This document shows positions 46,982 through 56,308 of a stretch of DNA of 64,000 bases, piece after piece. The translations under genes were made by a program, and so were the position numbers. Within the stretch, counting starts at the first letter, position 1; each line of letters opens with the position of its first letter. Source of the stretch: Parvularcula maris (GTDB taxonomy: Bacteria; Pseudomonadota; Alphaproteobacteria; Caulobacterales; Parvularculaceae); assembly GCF_024505085.1 (NCBI RefSeq), contig NZ_JANIBC010000005.1, positions 1 to 64,000 on the forward strand. The letters are read 5' to 3'. A model generated the notes under the pieces. The model searched no databases. It worked only from the letters and a program-made list of their open reading frames with translations, and was not told the origin of the DNA.

Positions 46982-47004
46982 ACCCTCCCCCACCCGGTAG
47001 AACG

Positions 47005-47042
47005 AGCCCTCGTTTCGGCGTCGAGACGAGGGCTTTTCTTTT
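47005..47042 (+). terminator. Rho-independent terminator after trxB
   Basis: A 13-bp stem (AGCCCTCGTTTCG / CGAGACGAGGGCT, one wobble) with a four-base loop, followed by a T-rich run (TTTCTTTT). It lies 24 bases after the trxB stop and next to the end of the convergent membrane-protein gene. Confidence 0.88.
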
Positions 47043-47392
47043 CAGATCACCGCGCCGCCATAGAGCAGCGTGCCTAGTCCGAGGAACACCACCGTGGTCA
47101 CGGCGCCCGTGGCCAGCACATAGACCCACTCTTTGTCCTTGTCCGCGAACATGGCGAGGCTGATTACCCGGGCCAGGGCACCGGCGGCGAAGGGCAGGAC
47201 GGAGAAGGCCAGGACGACGAGGAAGATCGAGCGCTGGGACTGCTCGTTGGCGAAGTTCGCCATCGGGATCGCGCCGACGAACAGCACCACGGCGGCCGCG
47301 AGGAAGACCAGCGCCACGCTCATCTTCTTGGTGGCGAAGGGCAGGCCGAAGCCGCAGGCGAAGACGAGAGCGAGGGTGATCGCGTAGAGCAT
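47042..47392 (-). CDS. Four-helix membrane protein of unknown function
   Basis: The 116-residue protein is almost all hydrophobic, with four likely membrane helices (about 1-20, 26-46, 56-78 and 90-113) and a short polar loop ADKDKEWV. No family is recognised. It converges on trxB and ends in the terminator region. Confidence 0.65.
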   Translation of the reverse strand: MLYAITLALVFACGFGLPFATKKMSVALVFLAAAVVLFVGAIPMANFANEQSQRSIFLVVLAFSVLPFAAGALARVISLAMFADKDKEWVYVLATGAVTTVVFLGLGTLLYGGAVI

Positions 47393-47497
47393 GGAGATGG
47401 CGTCCTTTGTTCGGTCGGTCGGGCTATGGCCCGCCTTGGTGGAAGAGCCTTTAACGGCCTTGCCCCGAAGTGCAAAGCTTCCGCCAGTCGGCTCTAC

Positions 47498-47615
47498 CCC
47501 CTCAGCCTACCGGCAGCTCCCCCACCAGTGGGGAGCGAAATAGAGAGCGAGCGCTGGTTCTCCTTTCCTCCCCCACTGGTGGGGGAGGTGCCCGAAGGGC
47601 GGAGGGGGCTGCGCT
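47498..47615. repeat. Palindromic repeat type D, copy 1 (CTCCCCCAC element)
   Basis: The 247-base gap between the membrane protein and surE holds CCCTCAGCCTACCGGCAGCT, CTCCCCCACCAGTGGGGAG and CTCCCCCACTGGTGGGGGAG hairpins, then GTGCCCGAAGGGCGGAGG. Related sequence lies at 58572-58698 and, shorter, at 62490-62535. Confidence 0.78.
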
Positions 47616-47639
47616 CTCGATGGGAGAAACCCAGACTTC

Positions 47640-48392
47640 CTAAAACACCCCGGCAAACCGCTCCAAGGTCTCGTCATCGGTGAGCTGCAGGTGAAGCGGC
47701 GTGATGGATACCCGCTTGTGCCAGAGGGCGTGGATGTCGGTGCCCTCGGCAGGCTCCTGCGGCTTCCCCTCGAAGCCGAACCAGTAGTAGCGGCGCTGGC
47801 GCATATCCATGCGCTCCTCGACGAAGAGTTCGAGACTGTCGCGGCTGCCCTGACGGGTGAGTTCGACCCCCTCCACCTCCTCCGGCTCGCAATTGGGGAA
47901 GTTGAGGTTGACGACCACCTTGTCCCCCCAGCCCTTCTCCAGCAGCTTCCTGAGGATGCCCGGCGCGTGCGCCTCGGCGGTGTGGAAGGGCGGCTTGTTG
48001 CGGTCCTGGCGCACCTGGGAGAGCGCTACCGAGGGGATACCGATGGTCATACCCTGGAAGGCGGCGGCGATGGTGCCCGACATGGTGACATCCTCGGCGA
48101 CATTGGCGCCGTTGTTGATGCCGGAGAGGATGAGGTCCGGGCGGGCATCCTTCAGGAGGTGCTCCACGCCGAGCTGGACGCAGTCGGTGGGCGTACCGTC
48201 AACGGCGTAGCGCTGCGGCCCTACCTTCCTGATCCGCAAGGGCCTGGTCAGGGTGATGGAGCGGGCCATACCGGACTGGTCCTGCTCCGGCGCTACCGTC
48301 CAGACATCGTCCGAAAGCTGGCGGGCGACGGTCTCGAGGCTGGAAAGCCCCTTGGCGTTGATGCCGTCATCGTTGGAGCAGAGGATGCGCAT
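47640..48392 (-). CDS. surE: 5'/3'-nucleotidase SurE
   Basis: SurE is a metal-dependent nucleoside-monophosphate phosphatase linked to stationary-phase survival. The 250-residue protein starts MRILCSNDDGINAKG, with the metal-binding Asp8-Asp9 pair, then APEQDQSGMARSITL, DGTPTDCVQLG and DLILSGINNGANVA. I start at 48392 because homologues begin with MRIL; the ORF extends to 48473 without support. Confidence 0.95.
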   Translation of the reverse strand: MRILCSNDDGINAKGLSSLETVARQLSDDVWTVAPEQDQSGMARSITLTRPLRIRKVGPQRYAVDGTPTDCVQLGVEHLLKDARPDLILSGINNGANVAEDVTMSGTIAAAFQGMTIGIPSVALSQVRQDRNKPPFHTAEAHAPGILRKLLEKGWGDKVVVNLNFPNCEPEEVEGVELTRQGSRDSLELFVEERMDMRQRRYYWFGFEGKPQEPAEGTDIHALWHKRVSITPLHLQLTDDETLERFAGVF

Positions 48393-48518
48393 GGATGGTC
48401 CGCCTTTGGTCTCGAGTTGGGCGCCCTCTAACCACTCGCCGCTCTTCACGCGCAAGCGTTCACCTGAACACAATCGTGCCTTGTCTAACCTGTAGGCCGG
48501 GCCGACATTACCGGCGAA

Positions 48519-48809
48519 GTGGACAAGCTCATGGACGACAAGTCCGTCGAAGATTTCTGGCTCTCGGGCCTCGTGATCGGCAACCGCATGTGGCGCCTCT
48601 CGATGGGCGACGCCGCCGCGGGCAAGGAGGCCCAGCGCATGGTCAGCGAGAAGGTCGCCGCCGCCGCCCAGGGCTATCTCGACCTCTCCATGGGCCTGAT
48701 GACCGGCGACAAGAAGAGCTGGGAAGACCCCTACGGCACCTTTGCCAAGGCGGGCCGGAAGACCCTGCGCAGCAATGCGAGAAGGCTGGCGGGGTATCGC
48801 GGGCGGTAG
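48519..48809 (+). CDS. Small helical protein of unknown function
   Basis: The 96-residue protein is Ala-, Met- and Lys-rich, predicted mostly helical (DKSVEDFWLSGLVIGNRMWRL, EAQRMVSEKVAAAAQGYLDLSMGLM), with a basic tail (KAGRKTLRSNARRLAGYRGR). It loosely recalls phasin-like or DUF amphipathic helix proteins, but there is no firm match. It diverges from surE; the spacer is 126 bases. Confidence 0.6.
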   Translation: MDKLMDDKSVEDFWLSGLVIGNRMWRLSMGDAAAGKEAQRMVSEKVAAAAQGYLDLSMGLMTGDKKSWEDPYGTFAKAGRKTLRSNARRLAGYRGR

Positions 48810-48902
48810 GGCGGCGCGGGAAGCTTTCCGCCGTCAGACCGGCTTGCAACACGCATTCGGTCGCGAGCACCGCCCACATTTCATAACAGCAAAACTGTCA
48901 AC

Positions 48903-49015
48903 GTCATCCCGGCCGAAGCGAAGCGGAGAGCCGGGACCCATGGACCGCTCGGTTGTACCAGTTGCAACGTCCGGTCCATGGGTCCCGGATAAACCTTACG
49001 GCTTTCCGGGATGAC
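48903..49015. repeat. Palindromic repeat type A, copy 3
   Basis: A 113-bp element with GTCATCCCGGCCGAAGCGAAG at the left (variant arm), inner arms GCCGGGACCCATGGACC / GGTCCATGGGTCCCGG, and GGCTTTCCGGGATGAC at the right. It lies between the convergent small helical gene and serS. Confidence 0.88.
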
Positions 49016-49027
49016 GGTGGGAAGCGA

Positions 49028-50638
49028 CTACCCCCGCTCGATCACGTCCTTGCCCATCAGCGGCTTCAGCACGTCGGGCACGGCGATCGAGCCGTCTGGC
49101 TGCTGATAGTTCTCGAGCACCGCGACCATGGTGCGGCCCACCGCCAATCCCGAGCCGTTCAGCGTATGGACGAACTGCGGCTTCTTCTCGCCTTCCCTGC
49201 GGAAGCGGGCGTTCATGCGGCGGGCCTGGAAGGCTCTCGTGTTCGAGCAAGAGCTGATCTCCCGGTACTGCCCCTGGCCGGGCAGATGCACCTCGATGTC
49301 GTAGGTTCTGGCCGCGCCGAAGCCCGTATCGCCGGTGCAGAGCAGCATGGTGCGGTAGGGCAGATCGAGGCGTTTCAGCACCTCCTCCGCACACCCCGTC
49401 ATGCGCTCATGCTCCTCGTCCGACTTCTCGGGGGTCGTGATCGAGACCAGCTCCACCTTGGAGAACTGGTGCATACGGATCATCCCCCGTGTGTCCCGGC
49501 CAGCCGAGCCAGCCTCGGCCCGGAAGCACTGGGTCCAGGCGGTCATCCGCTTAGGCAGCTCCTCCTCGGACAGGATGCTCTCGCGCACGAGGTTAGTGAG
49601 GGTGACCTCGGCAGTGGGGGTGAGGTAGAAATGATTAGTTCTCTCGGTCCATTTTTCTGGTGCAATCTCACGATACTTCGACACCGCCTTGGCTCGAGAT
49701 TTGGCGAACTGGACTTCTGACATAAAAATATTAGCAAACGCCTTTTCCGAATCAAACTCGTATTCGAGAAGCTTACCGGCATCTTCTTCTGTGAACTTAC
49801 CCCCTTGCGTTACACGCTCATAAATCTCGTCGACAACTTTCGTATCGTCTTCCGTTATATTAGAGTTATCGACGATAGCTTGAAAGGTAAGCAAGTCCTT
49901 CTGCTTGATAGCTGCGGTCAAGGCTTTCAGTACCGTTTGCTCAGCGACGTGGGCTGATCGCAAAAGCCAATCTGACGCCTCAAACAAGTCCTCACCAAAC
50001 TTCGGAAGCTGTCCAGTGCCAACCAGTGACTCCGGATTAGTCAAAACCGGCGGCAGCACCTCCTCATAGCCGAACTCCTCCGTATGCAGGTTCAGCATGA
50101 AGGTGGCGAGGGCCCGCTCCAGCTTGGCGAGGTCCTTCTTCAGCACCACGAAGCGGCTGCCGGAGATCTTGGCCGCCGCCTCGAAGTCCATCATGCGTAA
50201 GGATTCGCCGAGGTCCACATGGTCGCGCGCCGCCTCAATCTCGCGCGGCGTGCCCCAGCTCTTCAGCTCCTTATTGTCCGCCTCGTCTGCGCCCTCGGGC
50301 ACGTCGTCATCCATGATATTGGGGATGGGCAGCAGCTCCTCGCGTAGCTGGGCGGCCAGCTCACGCTCGCGCTCCTCCAGCTCCTTCACGCGGGCTTTCA
50401 GCGCGCCGACCTCCTCTAAGGCGGCCTGCGCTGCGGCCTCGTCGCCCTTGCCCTTGGCCATGCCGATCTTCTTGGAGACCTGTTTTTGCTCCGCCTGCGC
50501 ATCGTTCATCGCCTTGACGGTGGCCGCGCGCTCCTCGTCCAGCGCGACGAGGGAAGCCGAGCGCATCTCCGCCCCCCGGCGCTCCATGGCGCGGTCGAAG
50601 GCGGCCTGGTTCTCCTTGATCCAGCGGATGTCGTGCAT
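49028..50638 (-). CDS. serS: Serine-tRNA ligase with a large internal insertion
   Basis: SerRS charges tRNA-Ser. The 536-residue protein has the N-terminal helical arm ([22 protein letters not shown] and a coiled coil to about 105) and the class II catalytic domain: motif 2 ([21 protein letters not shown]) and motif 3 ([20 protein letters not shown]). The family is usually about 430 residues. Between [11 protein letters not shown] (209-219) and [14 protein letters not shown] (337-350) it has about 115 residues where most SerRS have about 15. That block (49631-49978) is visibly AT-richer than the rest, while motifs on both sides are intact. I chose the ATG at 50638, with AAGGAG upstream. The enzyme should be active; the role of the insert is unknown. 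Confidence 0.95.
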   Translation of the reverse strand: MHDIRWIKENQAAFDRAMERRGAEMRSASLVALDEERAATVKAMNDAQAEQKQVSKKIGMAKGKGDEAAAQAALEEVGALKARVKELEERERELAAQLREELLPIPNIMDDDVPEGADEADNKELKSWGTPREIEAARDHVDLGESLRMMDFEAAAKISGSRFVVLKKDLAKLERALATFMLNLHTEEFGYEEVLPPVLTNPESLVGTGQLPKFGEDLFEASDWLLRSAHVAEQTVLKALTAAIKQKDLLTFQAIVDNSNITEDDTKVVDEIYERVTQGGKFTEEDAGKLLEYEFDSEKAFANIFMSEVQFAKSRAKAVSKYREIAPEKWTERTNHFYLTPTAEVTLTNLVRESILSEEELPKRMTAWTQCFRAEAGSAGRDTRGMIRMHQFSKVELVSITTPEKSDEEHERMTGCAEEVLKRLDLPYRTMLLCTGDTGFGAARTYDIEVHLPGQGQYREISSCSNTRAFQARRMNARFRREGEKKPQFVHTLNGSGLAVGRTMVAVLENYQQPDGSIAVPDVLKPLMGKDVIERG

Positions 50639-50709
50639 GGGGCTCTCCTTGATCGCGCGCACCATAGGGAGAGATTTTGTGGGGGCAAGCGGGCGGTTCC
50701 CGTGCCTCC

Positions 50710-50821
50710 GTCATCCCGGAAAGGCAAAGCCTTATCCGGGACCCATGGACCATCCCGTTCGGATCATTTCGGCGGTTCGGTCCGTGGATCCCGGATAAGC
50801 CTAGCGGCTTTCCGGGATGAC
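50710..50821. repeat. Palindromic repeat type A, copy 4 (encodes the folK C-terminus)
   Basis: A 112-bp element with outer arms GTCATCCCGGAAAGGC / GGCTTTCCGGGATGAC and inner arms TTATCCGGGACCCATGGACC / GGTCCGTGGATCCCGGATAA. Its right end overlaps the last seven codons and stop of folK. Confidence 0.88.
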
Positions 50822-51322
50822 GGTCTTGGTGGCCGTCACCTCACTGAGCCGGGCCAGCATCTCCTCCGCCCCCTCCCCTGTCAGAGGGTGCACCCATTCC
50901 GATGCCACATCCCTCAGCGGCAGCAGCACGAAATCACGCTCGGCGAGCCTTGGGTGAGGCAAGGACAGCGCCTCCCCCTCCCGAACCTCCCCGCCCAGCG
51001 CCAAGAGGTCTAGGTCCAGGGTCCGCGGCGCATAGCGCAGCGCGGGGTCATCATGACGAACCCGCCCGAAGCCCGCCTCGATCGCCTGGAGCCCCGTCAG
51101 AAGCGCTTCCGGCGAGAGCGCCGTTTCGAGCCGCGCCACCGCGTTCACGTAGGGCGGCTGTGAAGGGTCGGGCCAGGCCGGGCTGCGGTAGAGCGGCGAC
51201 AGCACAACATCCGTACCAAGAGAAGAAAGAGCCGCCGAGGCCCCCCTCATCACCTCCTCGCAAGACCGCCCAAGGAACGGCTTGTTCGAGCCGAGGCCGA
51301 TCAGCGCCGCTCTATTTGTCAC
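50801..51322 (-). CDS. folK: 2-amino-4-hydroxy-6-hydroxymethyldihydropteridine diphosphokinase
   Basis: HPPK transfers pyrophosphate from ATP to the pterin alcohol in folate synthesis. The 173-residue protein has the hallmarks: ALIGLGSNKPF, LSPLYRSPAWPDPSQPPYVNAV, LQAIEAGFGRVRHDDPALRYAPRTLDLDLLALG (the D-x-D metal site) and PHPRLAERDFVLLPL. The last residues (TVIPESR) and the stop codon lie in a type A palindromic repeat, so the original C-terminus was replaced. serS lies downstream; folP is at 55488. Confidence 0.95.
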   Translation of the reverse strand: MTNRAALIGLGSNKPFLGRSCEEVMRGASAALSSLGTDVVLSPLYRSPAWPDPSQPPYVNAVARLETALSPEALLTGLQAIEAGFGRVRHDDPALRYAPRTLDLDLLALGGEVREGEALSLPHPRLAERDFVLLPLRDVASEWVHPLTGEGAEEMLARLSEVTATKTVIPESR

Positions 51323-51386
51323 TGACCCGCTCCTTTGCTAAGGCGCGATTCGATACTTGAACCTGAGCTGATAGAGCAAGCATATT

Positions 51387-51974
51387 ATGAGTGACTGGAT
51401 GGGGCTCGACCCCGATGACCGCACCGCTGTCTTCATCGACGGCGCCAACCTCTACAAGACGGCGAAGACCCTGGGCTTCGACATCGACTATAGAAGCCTC
51501 CTCGCGCGGCTGAAGCGCGAGACACGGCTGGTGCGCGCCTCCTACTACACGGCAATGCAGGAAGATCGGGACTCGGAGCACTCGCCCCTGAGGCCGCTCG
51601 TGGACTGGCTCGACTATAACGGCTTCACCATGGTGACCAAGCCCGCCCGCGAGTTCGTGGGCCAGGACGGGCGCAAGCGCTATCGGGGCACGACCGATAT
51701 CGAGCTCGCCGTGGACATGGTGCTGATGGCCGAGAAGCTCGACTGCATCGTGCTCTTCACCGGGAACGGCGACTTCAAGCCCGCCATCTCCCGCATACAG
51801 AGCATGGGCTGCCGGGTCATCTGTGTCTCCACCGTCAAAACCCAGCCGCCCCTCGCCAGCGACGACATCAGGCGGCAGGCGGACCTGTTCGTGGACCTCA
51901 CCGAGCTCGAGGACGTCATCGCCAGGAAAGACGCCCCCCGGCGCGAGCCGCGAGCCTCCTTCGAGGAAGAGTGA
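51387..51974 (+). CDS. NYN-domain (LabA/DUF88) putative ribonuclease
   Basis: The 195-residue protein has the NYN fold, a PIN-like nuclease domain: FIDGANLYK with Asp18, the DIELAVDMVLMA acidic segment and VLFTGNGDFKPAISRIQSMG, which gathers acidic residues around a metal. Family members act on RNA or in circadian LabA-type regulation. The GTG of the next gene overlaps its stop codon (GTGA), so it is coupled to the uracil-DNA glycosylase. It diverges from folK. Confidence 0.92.
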   Translation: MSDWMGLDPDDRTAVFIDGANLYKTAKTLGFDIDYRSLLARLKRETRLVRASYYTAMQEDRDSEHSPLRPLVDWLDYNGFTMVTKPAREFVGQDGRKRYRGTTDIELAVDMVLMAEKLDCIVLFTGNGDFKPAISRIQSMGCRVICVSTVKTQPPLASDDIRRQADLFVDLTELEDVIARKDAPRREPRASFEEE

Positions 51975-52642
51975 CCACCACCGCCCCGCCCGAGGCACCA
52001 GCGGACTGCCCCCTCTGCCCCAGGCTCGTGGAGTACCGGCAGGAGAACGAGCGGCTGGAGCCCTCCTGGTTCAACGGCGCGGTGCCGAGCTTCCTACCCG
52101 AAGGCGGAGAAGAGGCCGTGCGGGTGCTGATTGTCGGGCTCGCACCTGGCCGGATGGGGGCCAACCGCACGGGCCGCCCCTTCACCGGCGACTGGGCGGG
52201 GGATCTTCTCTACGCGACGCTTCTCAAGTTCGGCCTGGCGGCGGGCGAGTACGACAAGCGGCCCGATGACAGCCTTCGCCTCAAGCACACCATGGTGACC
52301 AACGCCGTGCGCTGCGCCCCGCCGGAGAACAAGCCGACGGGCCACGAGACCACCACCTGCCGCAACTTTCTCAGCTCTCGGATTGAAGCTCTGCCCAACC
52401 TTAAAACGCTGGTCTGTCTGGGCAAGATCAGCCACGACAGCACCGTGCGCGCGCTGGGCGCGAGGGTCGCGGCCCACCCCTTCGGCCACGATACGAGCTA
52501 CGCCATCGAGACCGGTGGCAGAGCCCTCCGCCTACGGTCGAGCTACCACTGCAGCCGCTACAACACGAACACCGGCAAGCTGACCACGGAGATGTTCGAG
52601 ACCGTCATCGGTAGGGCGGCGGCGGATGTCGGCGCCGCCTGA
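51971..52642 (+). CDS. Family 5 uracil-DNA glycosylase
   Basis: The enzyme removes uracil and other deaminated bases from DNA. The 223-residue protein has cysteines for a 4Fe-4S cluster (CPLC at 13-16, and later TCRN and VCLG), the family 5 motif GLAPGRMGANRTGRPFTGDWAG, and the late SSYHCSRYNTNTG motif, the equivalent of the HPSP loop. It starts with a GTG overlapping the stop of the NYN gene. The spacing and motifs fit thermostable UdgB-type enzymes. Confidence 0.93.
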   Translation: MTTTAPPEAPADCPLCPRLVEYRQENERLEPSWFNGAVPSFLPEGGEEAVRVLIVGLAPGRMGANRTGRPFTGDWAGDLLYATLLKFGLAAGEYDKRPDDSLRLKHTMVTNAVRCAPPENKPTGHETTTCRNFLSSRIEALPNLKTLVCLGKISHDSTVRALGARVAAHPFGHDTSYAIETGGRALRLRSSYHCSRYNTNTGKLTTEMFETVIGRAAADVGAA

Positions 52643-52648
52643 CAGACG

Positions 52649-53275
52649 TCAGCGCGCATCCGCACACGCACCGTACTGATAGGTCGCGAGCATGGAGAAG
52701 TCCTGCGCCTTACCTAGTGCACTGACCTCTCCTGCCATCTGCCAACGGACGGGGCGGGGCCAGCCCTGGACTACGGCGAACTCCGTCTCCTGCTCGAAGC
52801 GCTTCAGCTTGGCCACCATCTTGACCCGTTGTGGTTTGGTCAGTTCGGCGCGGTAGCTCTCGACGAATGTCGGCGAGGCTTCATCGGCGAGCCGAAGGGT
52901 GAGAAGCGCGTTCTTCGATAGATCGACCCCGCCCATATCGGCGCTGCCTTTCGGAAGGTCGGCGGCGATATAGATCGCAGGGTTGTCCGTCGCCCTCCAG
53001 GGCAGGTCCAGCTTCTCGGCGACATCGGCATAGGTCGGAAAACCCATCATGGGCTTCTCGCTGTCATCCCCGTCCCGCTCACTTTCGATCTTCTCGCCAT
53101 CGGCATCGAAGGCTTCGAGCTCGTCCGTCTCCTGATCGTAGCGGATGGTCATGAGTTCGGTCTCGCCGTTGCTGTTGCTCTCCATGGTGATTTCATAAGA
53201 GCAGGCTGAGGGATCGGGCGCATCGCTGACAACGTGGTCGGTGAGCGAAGAGATCGCGAGGAGAAGGAGTAGCAT
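52649..53275 (-). CDS. Secreted protein of unknown function
   Basis: The 208-residue protein has a short N-terminal hydrophobic stretch (MLLLLLAISSLTDHVVS) that may be a signal peptide, then an acidic region (YDQETDELEAFDADGEKIESERDGDD) and a beta-rich remainder with two Cys. No family recognised. It converges on the uracil-DNA glycosylase gene and lies 21 bases after thiD, which is upstream. Confidence 0.7.
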   Translation of the reverse strand: MLLLLLAISSLTDHVVSDAPDPSACSYEITMESNSNGETELMTIRYDQETDELEAFDADGEKIESERDGDDSEKPMMGFPTYADVAEKLDLPWRATDNPAIYIAADLPKGSADMGGVDLSKNALLTLRLADEASPTFVESYRAELTKPQRVKMVAKLKRFEQETEFAVVQGWPRPVRWQMAGEVSALGKAQDFSMLATYQYGACADAR

Positions 53276-53296
53276 GGTGTGATCTCCAGTGCCGCT

Positions 53297-54079
53297 CTAG
53301 GAGCGGGCGGCGTTCCAGACCGTGTGGGCGATAGGACCGTGGCCTCGCCCGAAACCCGGCGCCGCTTCGATCGCGTCATGGACGTAGCGGACGGCGCGCT
53401 CGGTTGCTGTACTGACGGAAAGACCCTGGGCGATCCCCGCGGCGATGGCGGAACAGAGGGTGCAGCCCGTGCCGTGGGTCGAGGTCGTCTCGATGCGAAC
53501 GCTCTCGAAGGTCTCCTTGGCGCCGACGCTGTAGAGCCGGTCGGTCACGGTCTGCTCCTCCTCATGCCCCCCTTTGACAAGGACATGCTTCGCGCCGCGG
53601 CTGAGAAGCATGTCGACGGCCTTCTGCTCGTCAACCTCGCCCGTCAGCGCGCGCAGTTCGGGAATGTTCGGCGTGATGATGGTGGAAAGAGGAACCAGGC
53701 GCTTCAGAAACAACTCGGCCAGACCCTCGCCCGCCAGCGCATCGCCGGAGGTAGCCACCAGCACCGGGTCGAACACCACCGGGACGGCAGGATTCCTTTC
53801 CAGTATACTGATCACCGCCTCTGCGACACTAGCCGTTCCGATCATGCCGATCTTGAAGGCGTCCGCTCCGATATCGTCGAGCACTACTTCGATCTGCTTA
53901 CGAACGATCTCGGGAGACATCTGAAAGATGTCGTGCACCGCCACCGTGTCCTGAACGGTGATCGCCGTGATCGCCGTCGCCGCATAACCGCCCAGCGCCG
54001 TCACCGCCTTGATGTCCGCCTGAATACCGGCCCCGCCGCCCGAGTCAGAGCCAGCGATGATGAGGACCCTGCCTCTCAC
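53297..54079 (-). CDS. thiD: Bifunctional hydroxymethylpyrimidine kinase/phosphomethylpyrimidine kinase
   Basis: ThiD phosphorylates HMP and HMP-phosphate for thiamine synthesis. The 260-residue ribokinase-fold protein has [18 protein letters not shown] at the N-terminus, the [13 protein letters not shown] region and [20 protein letters not shown], where the catalytic Asp of many relatives is replaced by Cys in this family. The start is a GTG overlapping the TGA of glmM (GTGA), so it is coupled to glmM. No riboswitch sequence is seen before it. Confidence 0.94.
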   Translation of the reverse strand: MRGRVLIIAGSDSGGGAGIQADIKAVTALGGYAATAITAITVQDTVAVHDIFQMSPEIVRKQIEVVLDDIGADAFKIGMIGTASVAEAVISILERNPAVPVVFDPVLVATSGDALAGEGLAELFLKRLVPLSTIITPNIPELRALTGEVDEQKAVDMLLSRGAKHVLVKGGHEEEQTVTDRLYSVGAKETFESVRIETTSTHGTGCTLCSAIAAGIAQGLSVSTATERAVRYVHDAIEAAPGFGRGHGPIAHTVWNAARS

Positions 54080-55440
54080 GAAGCCTTCTCGACCGCTTCG
54101 CAGATATCGTCCACGACGTTCTGGACGAGGGCTTTGTCCTCGCCCTCGGCCATCACGCGGATGAGGGGCTCGGTGCCGGACTTGCGGATCACCGTGCGGC
54201 CCTTGTCGCCGAGCTTCTCGTCCGCCGCCTCGATCGCCTTCTTCACACTGTCCGCCGCAAGCGGATTCCCTTCCGTGTAACGAACGTTTTTCAGAAGCAA
54301 GGGGTAGGGCTCATAGTTGCTCGTCACTTCGGAAACGGGCCGCCCGCTGTCGTGCATCACCCGAAGGATGTTCAGTGCCGTGATGAGCCCGTCGCCCGTT
54401 GTGGCGTAGTCCGAAAGGATGACGTGGCCGGAGGGCTCACCCCCGAGGTTGATGCCGCGCTCGCGCATGGCCTCTACCACATAGCGGTCGCCCACCTTGG
54501 TGCGCACGAGGTCGAGCTTCTGCCGCGTAAGGAATTTTTCCAGGCCCATATTGCTCATAATGGTCGAGACCACGCCGCCGCCGGTGAGGTTGCCGTGCTT
54601 CTTCAGCGAGCAGGCGATGGTGGCGAGGATCTGGTCGCCATCGACAATGCGGCCCTTCTCGTCGGCGATGATGACCCGGTCCGCGTCGCCGTCGAGGGCG
54701 ATGCCGATATCGGCGCGGTACTCGCGAACGGCGGCATGGAGTTTCTCCGGGTGCGTCGAGCCCACGCCGTCATTGATGTTAGTGCCGTTCGGCTCTACAC
54801 CGATGGTCTTCACATCGGCACCGAGCTCCCACAGCACCACGGGCGCTACCTTGTAGGCGGCACCGTTGGCACAGTCGAGCACCACGCGGACGCCGTCGAG
54901 GTTGAGGCTGCGCGGCAGGGTCGCCTTGGCAAACTCCGTGTAGCGAGGACCCGCGTCATCGATCCTCTTGGCACGGCCGAGCTTGCCCGCGGGCGCCAGC
55001 GCCTTCTCCGCGTCCTCCTCCATCAGGGCTTCGATATCGAGCTCGGTCTCGTCGGAGAGCTTGTAGCCGTCGGGGCCGAAGAACTTCAGCCCGTTATCGT
55101 GATAAGGGTTGTGGCTGGCTGAGATCATCACGCCTAGATCCGCCCTCATCGAGCGGGTCAGCATCGCCATGGCCGGGGTCGGGATCGGCCCGAGAAGGAG
55201 GACGTCCATCCCCGCCCCGATCAGCCCGGCGGTCAGCGCGGGCTCGATCATGTAGCCTGAGAGCCGCGTATCCTTGCCGATCACCACCCGGTGGCGGTGC
55301 TCGCCGCGCAGGAAGTAGCGCCCCGCCGCCGTCCCCAGGCGCATCACGCCCTCAGGCGTCAGATGCCCCTTGTTCGACATGCCGCGCACACCATCGGTGC
55401 CGAAGACCTTGCGCTCGCGCAGCTTCTCGTCTCGGGCCAT
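54076..55440 (-). CDS. glmM: Phosphoglucosamine mutase
   Basis: GlmM converts glucosamine-6-phosphate to glucosamine-1-phosphate for peptidoglycan and lipopolysaccharide. The 454-residue protein has FGTDGVRG, the phosphoserine loop [29 protein letters not shown] with three metal-binding Asp, [10 protein letters not shown], and the phosphate-binding [12 protein letters not shown] at the end. The length and motifs are those of GlmM. thiD follows with a four-base overlap; folP lies 47 bases upstream. Confidence 0.97.
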   Translation of the reverse strand: MARDEKLRERKVFGTDGVRGMSNKGHLTPEGVMRLGTAAGRYFLRGEHRHRVVIGKDTRLSGYMIEPALTAGLIGAGMDVLLLGPIPTPAMAMLTRSMRADLGVMISASHNPYHDNGLKFFGPDGYKLSDETELDIEALMEEDAEKALAPAGKLGRAKRIDDAGPRYTEFAKATLPRSLNLDGVRVVLDCANGAAYKVAPVVLWELGADVKTIGVEPNGTNINDGVGSTHPEKLHAAVREYRADIGIALDGDADRVIIADEKGRIVDGDQILATIACSLKKHGNLTGGGVVSTIMSNMGLEKFLTRQKLDLVRTKVGDRYVVEAMRERGINLGGEPSGHVILSDYATTGDGLITALNILRVMHDSGRPVSEVTSNYEPYPLLLKNVRYTEGNPLAADSVKKAIEAADEKLGDKGRTVIRKSGTEPLIRVMAEGEDKALVQNVVDDICEAVEKAS

Positions 55441-55487
55441 GTCTCTTGTTCCTTCCAGGGCTTGTCCGCCCCCTCTAGCGGAAGAAC

Positions 55488-56285
55488 CTAACCGTTAGAA
55501 GAACGGGGCGGGGCAATCGCGTCGGCTACGCGCAGCGCCTGTCTGGTCGCTTGCACGTCGTGCACCCTGACCCAGTCCCAGCCTGCCTGCTGCGCGCGAA
55601 GGGCTGCGGCCACCGAGCCCCCCAGCCGCTCTCCCGGACCGGCGATGGCCTCGATGAAGCGTTTGCGGCTCGCGCCCATGAGGAGGGGCACGCCCAGTTC
55701 ACCGAACCGCTCAAGCCCGCGAAAGAGAGCGAGGTTGTGCTCCAGCGTCTTGCCGAAGCCGATGCCTGGGTCGGCGATGAGGCGGCTCTTAGCGATCCCG
55801 ACCTCTATACAGGCGTCGATACGAGATGAGAGATACCGTATCACCTCCGAAATGACATCGCCGTAGCATGGGTTCTGCTGCATGGTCTCCGGCAGCCCCT
55901 GCATGTGCATGAGGACCACTTGGCAGCCGAGCCGGGCCGCTGTCTCGAGGCTTCGAGGCGAGTGGGTCAGGGCCGAGACATCGTTCCAGATCGTGGCCCC
56001 TGCGGCGACGGCGGCTTCGGCCACCTCCGGCTTCCTGGTGTCGATGGAGAGGGGTGTCCGGCTGCGCTTCGCCAAGGCTTCGATCACGGGCAGCACCCGG
56101 AGAAGCTCCTCATCGGCAGGCACCTTGCCAGCGCCGGGCCTCGTGCTCTCGCCGCCGATGTCGAGGATGTCCGCCCCCTCGGTTTCCAGCTTCAAGGCGT
56201 GCTCCACGGCGGCATCTACTGCGAGATAGCGCCCGCCGTCGGAGAAGCTGTCCGGGGTGACGTTGACGATGCCCATGATCTTCAT
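55488..56285 (-). CDS. folP: Dihydropteroate synthase
   Basis: FolP joins the pterin pyrophosphate to para-aminobenzoate; it is the sulfonamide target. The 265-residue protein starts [16 protein letters not shown], followed by [52 protein letters not shown] and [14 protein letters not shown]. No resistance-associated insertion is evident. It lies between the membrane-protein pair and glmM, all on the minus strand. Confidence 0.96.
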   Translation of the reverse strand: MKIMGIVNVTPDSFSDGGRYLAVDAAVEHALKLETEGADILDIGGESTRPGAGKVPADEELLRVLPVIEALAKRSRTPLSIDTRKPEVAEAAVAAGATIWNDVSALTHSPRSLETAARLGCQVVLMHMQGLPETMQQNPCYGDVISEVIRYLSSRIDACIEVGIAKSRLIADPGIGFGKTLEHNLALFRGLERFGELGVPLLMGASRKRFIEAIAGPGERLGGSVAAALRAQQAGWDWVRVHDVQATRQALRVADAIAPPRSSNG

Positions 56286-56308
56286 GGGCGCCGCCTATCA
56301 GAGGGCGC

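Noticed and set aside
49631-49978. Intein in serS
   Set aside because: The inserted block lacks a Cys/Ser first residue, the splicing blocks and a terminal His-Asn followed by Cys/Ser/Thr. It is short for a mini-intein. A structural insertion is more likely.
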